Positions 42,139 to 47,637 of a DNA stretch of 47,637 nucleotides are shown here, piece by piece. Numbering within the stretch: the first letter of the stretch is position 1; every line of letters starts with the position of its first letter. Source of the DNA: Paraburkholderia sp. C35 (GTDB lineage: Bacteria; Pseudomonadota; Gammaproteobacteria; Burkholderiales; Burkholderiaceae). Location of the stretch: positions 1 to 47,637 of the forward strand of contig NZ_QBUY01000067.1 of assembly GCF_003121405.1 (NCBI RefSeq). The letters run 5' to 3'. Below the pieces are notes generated by a model. It did not search any database. It saw only the letters and a program-made list of their open reading frames with translations, and was not told the DNA's origin. The translations under genes and the position numbers were made by a program.

Positions 42139-44130
42139 TTAGTTCGTTCTCGCCTCGCCCGCGCTTTTCTGCGTCTTCACCACTGCCGCGCCTTCGATCA
42201 CCTGCTCGAGTTGCGAGAAGTTGACGGGCTTGGTCAGGTGCGATGTGAAACCCGCCTCCAGGCAGCGCCGGATGTCTTCGTCGCTGCCGAAGCCCGTCAG
42301 CGCCACAGCGGGCGAATCGTCGCGTTCGCGGAAAACCTAGATGAAGTCGAGGCCCGTGCCGTCGGGCAAGCCCACGTCGCTGACGATCAGATCGAACGTG
42401 GCGCTTTGCGTGGCGGCGATCGCATCGGCGACGCGGCCCACGCCTTCCACTTCATGGCCGAGCGTGCGCATCAGTTGCGCCATCACTTCCGCCGTATCCG
42501 CGTGGTCTTCGATCAGCAGGATCGTCAGGCCGCCCGAAGACTGCGTGATCGCCGCCACGGGCGCGACGGGTTCGGCGAGCGGCTCTTCGGCGGTGGGCAG
42601 CGTGATCGTGAAGGTCGCGCCGCAATGCGCGCCGGGGCTTTGCGCTGTCACCGTGCCGCCATGCGCGTCCGTCAGCGCCTTCGTGATGGCCAGCCCCAGC
42701 CCGAGCCCGCCGAACTGCCGCGACATGTTCTGGCTGCCCTGCTCGAACGCATTGAAGAGCTTGCCGATCTGCTCAGGCTCGATGCCCACGCCCGTGTCTT
42801 CAATGGAAATCTGCACGTGCATCCGTTCATCGCGGGTGCGCACATAGATGTGGCCGCCGTCCGGCGTGAACTTCGCGGCATTGCGGATCAGGTTCCACAG
42901 CATCTGCTGGAGCCGCGCGCGGTCGGCGATCACGAAATGATGCTGTGCGCTCTTGCTGACATGCACGTCCTGCTGCTTGGTCTGAATCTCGCTGCGGAAC
43001 AGTTCGAGCACGCTTTCGATCACGTCATGCACATCCACGGTTTCCAGCGACAGACGCAGCTTGCCGTTCGCCACCCGCGTCAGATCGAGCAGATCGTCGA
43101 TCAGGCGCGCTTCCAGTTCGACGTTGCGGCGGATCATCACGACGCCCGCGCGCACCGCATCGGGCACGTCCTGCATCATCTCGAGCATGCGCGCGCCCGC
43201 CAGCACGGGCGTGAGCGGCGTGCGCAACTCGTGCGACAGCATCGCAAGAAAACGGTCTTTGGCGCGGTTCGCCTCTTCGGCTGTCTGGCGCGCGGCCTGC
43301 TCCGACGCGAGCAGGCGGTCGCGCTCCTCGATGGCTTCACGTTGCGAATGGATGTCCGTGCAACTGCCGAACCATTTGCTAACGGCGCCGTTCGCGTCAC
43401 GCATCGCGGCAATGCGCGCGTCGACCCAGCGATACGCACCGTCATGGCGACGGATACGGAATTCACTGCGATAGTCGCCGCCATCGCCGCGCACCGTTCT
43501 GAGCCAGCTGCGGCGCGTGGCTTCGCGATCGTCGGGATGCACGGCGTCGAGCCACGCGAGGCCCAGCGCCTGCCTGTCGTCGTGCCCCGTGTATTCGACC
43601 CATTGCTTCGAAACGAACTCGCAATCGCCGTTCGCCGCGCACGGGAAAACGAGGTGCGGCAGCGCTTCCGACAGCATCCGGTAATGCGCTTCACGCTCGC
43701 GCAGCAGCAGCGCTTCCGCCGATGCCCGTTGCAGCCGCGTCTGCGCCAGCACCCGTTCGACGGCTTCGGGCAGATAGTCGAGATAGTCGCCCGCTTTGGG
43801 CACGACGTCGGACACGCCCGAACGCAGCGCTTCGATCACGCGCGATTCGTCGGTAAAGCCGGTGACGAGAATGGCGGGAATGCGCACGCCTTCACTGCGC
43901 AGGCGACGGAAGAAATCGAGCCCCGTTTCCGCGCCGTCGAGCTGATAGTCGAGCACGATCAGGTCGGGCGGATTCGCGACGATCGAGCGGTGCGCGGCCT
44001 CCAGGCTGCTGCTCAGTTCGACCCGGCAGCCGGCGCGCTCCAGCGACTTGCGCGCAAGGCGCAAGATACCTTCGTCGTCGTCGACGACGAGCACGAGAGC
44101 GGCGGGTAGCGAGGTTGCGTCTTCTGTCAT
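42139..44130 (-). CDS. Hybrid histidine kinase (REC–PAS–HisKA–HATPase–REC) with an in-frame TAG in the last receiver
   Basis: From ATG 44130 an N-terminal receiver (D61 in LIVLDYQLDG) leads to a PAS domain (about 145–265). A DHp helix follows with His about 300 in MLSHELRTPL, then a HATPase with NLIRNAAKF, EDTGVGIEP and GLGLGLAITKAL, and a C-terminal receiver with D585 in IVSDVGLPDG. At codon 598 (42337–42339) the frame reads TGLDFI-TAG-VFRERDD. It then continues in frame for 65 residues with VALTGFGSDEDIRRC and LTKPVNF, ending TAA at 42139. Truncation at TAG removes the receiver's conserved Thr and Lys. There is no transmembrane segment, so the protein is cytoplasmic. Last gene of a three-gene signalling operon. 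Confidence 0.85.
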
Positions 44131-44236
44131 GCCAGATGAGTCGGTCAATGAAACGGATCGGAGACTGCGGCAGCGCGGCCGTCATGCCGGATGCATCGCC
44201 GCATGCCTGCTTCAGCGCAGCACGGCGTACGCCCGA

Positions 44237-44731
44237 TTATGCTGCGGGCGCGTAACGCTGTCCCGGCGGCAGCTTGACTACCTGCAGGAAAAAACCCAGC
44301 CGCCGCACGGCTTCGATAAACGCATCGTATTCGACCGGCTTGGTGATATACACGTTGCAGCCCAGTTCGTAGCAGCGCTCGATCTCACGCGGATCGTCGG
44401 TGGTGGTCAGCACGATGACGGGCATCGACGCCGTCGCCGACGACTCCTTCAGCCGCCGCAGCACCTCGAAGCCATCGACACGCGGCATCTTCAGATCCAG
44501 CAGCACGACGTAGTTCGCCAGTTCATCGCGCGCCGGACGGCCGTTCGTGTGCCCGCCTGCATGCGGTTCGCCGAAGAAATAATCGAGCGCTTCCTGGCCG
44601 TCGGCAAAGCGGATAAAACCGTTTGAAATGCCCGCGCGCCGCAGATTGCGCTCGACGAGCGTGGCATGCCCGTCATCGTCCTCGATCAGCACGATGCCGA
44701 CCGACTTGCCGACCGCTTCCCCGTGTGACAT
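44237..44731 (-). CDS. Single-domain response regulator (Rcp1-like)
   Basis: The 164-residue product is a stand-alone receiver of the type paired with phytochrome-like or CHASE3 kinases. It has the acidic pocket in VLIEDDDGHATLV, a family insert before the phosphorylation site, D79 in VVLLDLKMPRVDGF, TT in VIVLTTTDDPRE and Lys in YITKPVEY. It has no output domain, so it probably relays phosphate or acts by protein contact. GGAGGAAAC precedes ATG 44731, an excellent ribosome site. It lies between the CHASE3-like kinase and the hybrid kinase on the same strand. Confidence 0.92.
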   Translation of the reverse strand: MSHGEAVGKSVGIVLIEDDDGHATLVERNLRRAGISNGFIRFADGQEALDYFFGEPHAGGHTNGRPARDELANYVVLLDLKMPRVDGFEVLRRLKESSATASMPVIVLTTTDDPREIERCYELGCNVYITKPVEYDAFIEAVRRLGFFLQVVKLPPGQRYAPAA

Positions 44732-44884
44732 GTTTCCTCCGGCGCCCTTGCGCCGCATCTGGACGATGCGTTGCGCGTGAGCTGCGACTGCGTGAATGGT
44801 ACGACTCGCTGCCCGCTATTATGCGGCTGTTGGCTTACGGCTTCTTGCACCTTTACACATGCCGGCAGCCGTCTGGCATGCGTC

Positions 44885-46495
44885 TCAGTGGCGCATCGGC
44901 TGGTCGGGCAGCGTGACGAAGAAGGTCGATCCCGCGCCCTCCGCCGATTCGACCCACACGCGCCCGCCATGCCGCTCGACAGTGCGCCGCACGAGTGCAA
45001 GCCCAACGCCATCGCCCTGCGCGACATCGCCATGCAGCCGCTGGAAGGCGCGAAACACTTTCGACATGTACGCGGCCGGAATGCCGAGGCCATTGTCGCG
45101 CACAAAGTAGGTGCGCGTGCGCGGCGCCGACGACTGCGGACTCTCGTCGTGACCGCCGTCCAGCGCGCCGATTTCGATGTGCCCCGGCCGCGCCGGATCC
45201 AGAAAATTGATCGCGTTAGACAGCAACTGGCCAAACAGCTGCTCGATAGCGGACGGATCGCCCCACGCGGTCGGCAACTCGCGCACGACGACCTCGGCAT
45301 GGCGCGCCTCGATGCGCGACTGCAGCGCGTCGACGGCGCGCGCGACCAGGCGGCCCCCGCTCACGCGCTGCCATTGATATTCGAGCCGGCCTGCGCGCGA
45401 GATGCGCAACAGCGCCTCGATGATCGCCGCGGCGCGCGTCACCGACGAGCGCACGAAGCGCAGCGATTCCTGCACGTCGCCATCGAGCACGTGCGCGAGC
45501 CGGTTGTGTTCGTCGGCGGGCAGATTCGCGCCGACCACGGTCGCGCGCAGTTCATCGCACGAAACCTGCAGTTCTTTCGAGAAGCCCTGCATGTTGACCA
45601 GCGGCGAGCGCAGATCGTGCGACACGCTGTAGATGAACATCTCGTTGTCCTGCGTCTCCTGGCGCAGCGTCTCGTTGACGCTCGCCAGCTCCGCCGCGCG
45701 TGTTTGCAGCGAGGCCTTCAGCGCGGCCTGATTCTGGTCGGCCGTACGCAGCAACTCGCTCGTGCGATGCAGTGCCGAATCGAGCGCGGCGATTTCGTCG
45801 TTGCCCGCCAGCGGCGCCGGCAGCGGCTGCGCGTGGGCAAGACGCTGCGCGTTCTCGGCGAGCACATCGAGCCGCCGGCCGCTCCCGCGTGCGAATGCGA
45901 AGGCCGTGCCCGCCCACAGCAGCATCGAGCCGATCACCGCGCCGATCAATGCGTATTGCTGGCGCTGGCGCGTTCTGGCAAGCGTGGCGTTGCGTTCGGT
46001 TTCGAGCCGCGAGGCTGCGTCGATGAAAGCCGTCAACTGTTCGCGAAAGCGCACCACCTGCGCGGGCAGATCGCCGCCTTCAAGCGTGGCGAACGGCTTC
46101 ATGGTCGCGCCCATGCGCAACGATTGCGCGACGGACAGTGTCTGCTGGCGGTAGCTGTCCACCTCTTCGCGCATGCGCTGCACGCGCAGGATCTGCTCGG
46201 GCGTGTCGGCAACGCCCTCTTCGAGCCGCCCGAGCCGGTCACCGATATCGACCCACGCCGCATGCCGGTCCATGAAGGACGGATCGCCCGTGGCGATGCC
46301 CGTGCGCACCCGCGCGACCTGCCGGAGCACGGGGTTTTCGAGTGCGGCCGCCTGATACAGGATCTGCTTGCTGTCCGCCGAACGTTCGACGGCACGCGTG
46401 GTTTGCGCCTGCATGTCGAAGACGACGCCGAGCAGCACCAGTTCGATGGCGCTCGGCAACGCGATCAGCAATAGTCCTTTTGAGAACAGTTTCAT
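44885..46495 (-). CDS. Membrane sensor histidine kinase with CHASE3-like sensor
   Basis: The 536-residue product has TM1 (about 8–28), a helical periplasmic domain of about 150 residues containing RTGIATGDPSFMDRHAAW (CHASE3-like), and TM2 (about 182–202). A HAMP/coiled-coil linker leads to a DHp helix with His293 in YSVSHDLRSPL. The ATPase domain has LLSNAINFLDPARP (N box), DNGLGIPAAYMSKVFRAFQR and GDGVGLALVRRTVERHGG. All kinase boxes look functional. It is the first gene of the operon with the Rcp1-like regulator and hybrid kinase. The signal is unknown. Confidence 0.92.
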   Translation of the reverse strand: MKLFSKGLLLIALPSAIELVLLGVVFDMQAQTTRAVERSADSKQILYQAAALENPVLRQVARVRTGIATGDPSFMDRHAAWVDIGDRLGRLEEGVADTPEQILRVQRMREEVDSYRQQTLSVAQSLRMGATMKPFATLEGGDLPAQVVRFREQLTAFIDAASRLETERNATLARTRQRQQYALIGAVIGSMLLWAGTAFAFARGSGRRLDVLAENAQRLAHAQPLPAPLAGNDEIAALDSALHRTSELLRTADQNQAALKASLQTRAAELASVNETLRQETQDNEMFIYSVSHDLRSPLVNMQGFSKELQVSCDELRATVVGANLPADEHNRLAHVLDGDVQESLRFVRSSVTRAAAIIEALLRISRAGRLEYQWQRVSGGRLVARAVDALQSRIEARHAEVVVRELPTAWGDPSAIEQLFGQLLSNAINFLDPARPGHIEIGALDGGHDESPQSSAPRTRTYFVRDNGLGIPAAYMSKVFRAFQRLHGDVAQGDGVGLALVRRTVERHGGRVWVESAEGAGSTFFVTLPDQPMRH

Positions 46496-47048
46496 GAATG
46501 GCTGGCGCTATGCGGCACGAACGTCCGGCGCGACCCGCGCCGCTTCCGTTCTCCTGGACGACGGCGCAGTCATGCGCGATGCGCATGCATGGCCGCCGTG
46601 CGGCGCGTGTCTAACGTCGCCGCGTGGCAAACGCTATCAATATTTTCACTCATATGCCACGGCCGGCCGCGCGCCCGGCGGTCCAGAGGCTGGACCGATA
46701 TTGCTGAAAGCCGCACCACGACTGGGACGCGGCCATTATCGACGGGTGCAGCGGATATTTCAATGCGCGCCGAGGAAGGGGTGGCGCACATAAAAATGTC
46801 TTTTTTTACGGGTCCGGAAACACGCGCAGCGCGTGTGAGTCTATTATTGAGACCAGATGCACAGGGGATGCGAAAGCGCACGGCGACGCGATTCGGCCGG
46901 GTTCGCACGGACGATGGAGTGAGACAGACGAATCACCGTGTATCCGGCAGTTTCGTATGCTATAAAAGATCGACGTGCGGCGCGCGAAGCCGGGAGTGGT
47001 CGCATGAGGACGCTGCGTTTCTTGCAATTCTTTTTCAGGCGAGTATCT
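46496..47048. other. Divergent intergenic region upstream of the kinase operon
   Basis: These 553 bp hold no gene I can support. An AT-richer island lies at 46630–46660 (possible kinase-operon promoter, no good -35). A small palindrome ACACGCG-CAG-CGCGTGT sits at 46820–46836. A TATAAA box near 46960 could serve the downstream small gene. Confidence 0.4.
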
Positions 47049-47501
47049 ATGTCCTTCCCGAAAAAGCGCAGACGCGCGAAGGTGGACGGCGATGAGTCGT
47101 TCCTCGCTGTGCTGCGACATTTCAAGCCGTTCGGTCAGCTCGACACCAAGATTGCGCGCGCCCGCGCGCAGGATGAGCCTGTGCTGTATGCGCATGTGCT
47201 GCCGGGACTCGACGTTCTGCTATGCAGTGTGAGGGGCGCGCAGCCGCCCTATCCCGCTGTTGCCGAATTGCGGCGGCGCTGTATCGAATCGATCGCCAAT
47301 GCGCTGGAGCAGCCGCTCGATGGACTGGAGAACGGCGGTTACTGGTATGAGGCCGACGGGTTCGGTTTTCTCGTGTTTGCCAGTCGCGCGAGGTCACGGA
47401 TTTTGCCTGAATTTGGTGCTACGCGGACGGCGGCTAGCGCGCGCCGGGGCGTTAGACGGGATGCGGCGGCTGGGGATCCTACGCCGAGGTCTTTGAGGTA
47501 A
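47049..47501 (+). CDS. Unrecognised 150-residue cytoplasmic protein
   Basis: I do not recognise this protein. From ATG 47049 it starts with a basic patch (MSFPKKRRRAKVDGDE). A region of about 95 residues follows that looks like a folded domain: FLAVLRHFKPFGQLDTKIAR, YAHVLPGLDVLLCSVRG, LRRRCIESIANALEQPLDGL and GGYWYEADGFGFLVFAS. The tail is Arg/Ala-rich and low in complexity. It has no signal peptide or membrane helix. The frame stays open upstream to 46938 without obvious coding character. It stands alone beside the right-hand repeat. Confidence 0.6.
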   Translation: MSFPKKRRRAKVDGDESFLAVLRHFKPFGQLDTKIARARAQDEPVLYAHVLPGLDVLLCSVRGAQPPYPAVAELRRRCIESIANALEQPLDGLENGGYWYEADGFGFLVFASRARSRILPEFGATRTAASARRGVRRDAAAGDPTPRSLR

Positions 47502-47521
47502 GGGGTCTTTTCGCTGCGCGG

Positions 47522-47545
47522 GGTTTGGTTTCGCTGGCATCCGCG
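47522..47545 (-). repeat. Single copy of the left-end tandem unit, inverted
   Basis: Read on the minus strand it begins CGCGGATGCCAGCGAAACC, matching the units at 87 and 112 near the left end. It lies at the corresponding distance from the palindrome. Confidence 0.5.
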
Positions 47546-47558
47546 ATTTGCCTTCGCA

Positions 47559-47630
47559 CTTCACGCGTCGCCCCTGTGCGGGGCAGCACCTACTTTTCTT
47601 TGCCGCGGCAAAGAAAAGTAGGCAAAAGAA
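47559..47630 (-). repeat. Palindromic terminal repeat, right copy (inverted)
   Basis: This is the inverted copy of 1–72 with about three mismatches. The perfect 34-bp palindrome is at 47589–47622 and the small GC hairpin at 47570–47584. Seven further bases follow to the window end. Confidence 0.85.
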
Positions 47631-47637
47631 AGCCGCT

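Noticed and set aside
42211..44109. A 632-codon open frame opposite the hybrid kinase
   Set aside because: Antisense shadow; the minus-strand kinase has all expected motifs.
1..47637. CRISPR arrays, prophage, insertion sequences or integrative elements
   Set aside because: I saw no regularly spaced repeats, transposase, integrase or phage structural genes. The three tRNA genes have no flanking attachment-like duplications that I could see.

Overview
This is a GC-rich, densely coded stretch of a Burkholderiaceae chromosome. Gene order and protein content (purL–dadA–nnr–pgi, tesA/ybbA, ppiD–tRNA-Asp–tRNA-Val–hupB–lon–clpX–clpP–tig, ompR–envZ, ahpC–ahpD, ispF–ispD, mfd, argE) look like a main-chromosome region of Paraburkholderia, Caballeronia or Burkholderia. 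I see no prophage, insertion sequence, CRISPR array or rRNA. Both ends of the window lie in inverted copies of one ~72-bp palindromic repeat, which is what a draft contig broken at a dispersed repeat would look like (inference).

Layout. 1–203: repeat and a short degenerate tandem array. 204–4283 (-): purL. 4750–9613 (+): dadA, nnr, pgi. 9687–11103: divergent ybbA (-) and tesA (+). 11241–11582: small lipoprotein. 11678–20883 (-): the protein quality-control block, in transcription order tig, clpP, clpX, lon, hupB, tRNA-Val, tRNA-Asp, ppiD, with terminators between units. 21402–24626: glycerate kinase, MarR regulator, class II aldolase, a tiny His-rich secreted peptide gene and tRNA-Leu. 24915–27406: a squalene-synthase-fold protein with degraded active-site motifs, a DUF1501 exported protein and a small secreted protein. 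27647–31183 (+): ompR–envZ, then ahpC and ahpD behind an OxyR-like site. 31258–33876 (-): acyltransferase, ispF, and ispD interrupted by an amber codon. 34129–42004 (+): mfd, an M20-like protein, argE, a threonine/serine dehydratase, mscL. 42139–46495 (-): a three-gene two-component operon (CHASE3-like kinase, single-domain regulator, hybrid kinase). 47049–47501: an unrecognised 150-residue protein, then the terminal repeat.

Most of the window is housekeeping. The strongest anomaly is a pair of in-frame TAG codons in otherwise intact reading frames. One is in ispD, normally essential in MEP-pathway organisms. The other is in the C-terminal receiver of the hybrid kinase. In both cases the frame resumes immediately with family-like sequence. 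Error, recent nonsense mutation and amber suppression are all possible, and two other genes here end in TAG, so global reassignment is unlikely. Further candidates are the NDUFAF6-like pseudo-synthase, an M20 protein with three of five metal ligands replaced, and a 45-residue exported peptide whose mature part is about one third histidine.
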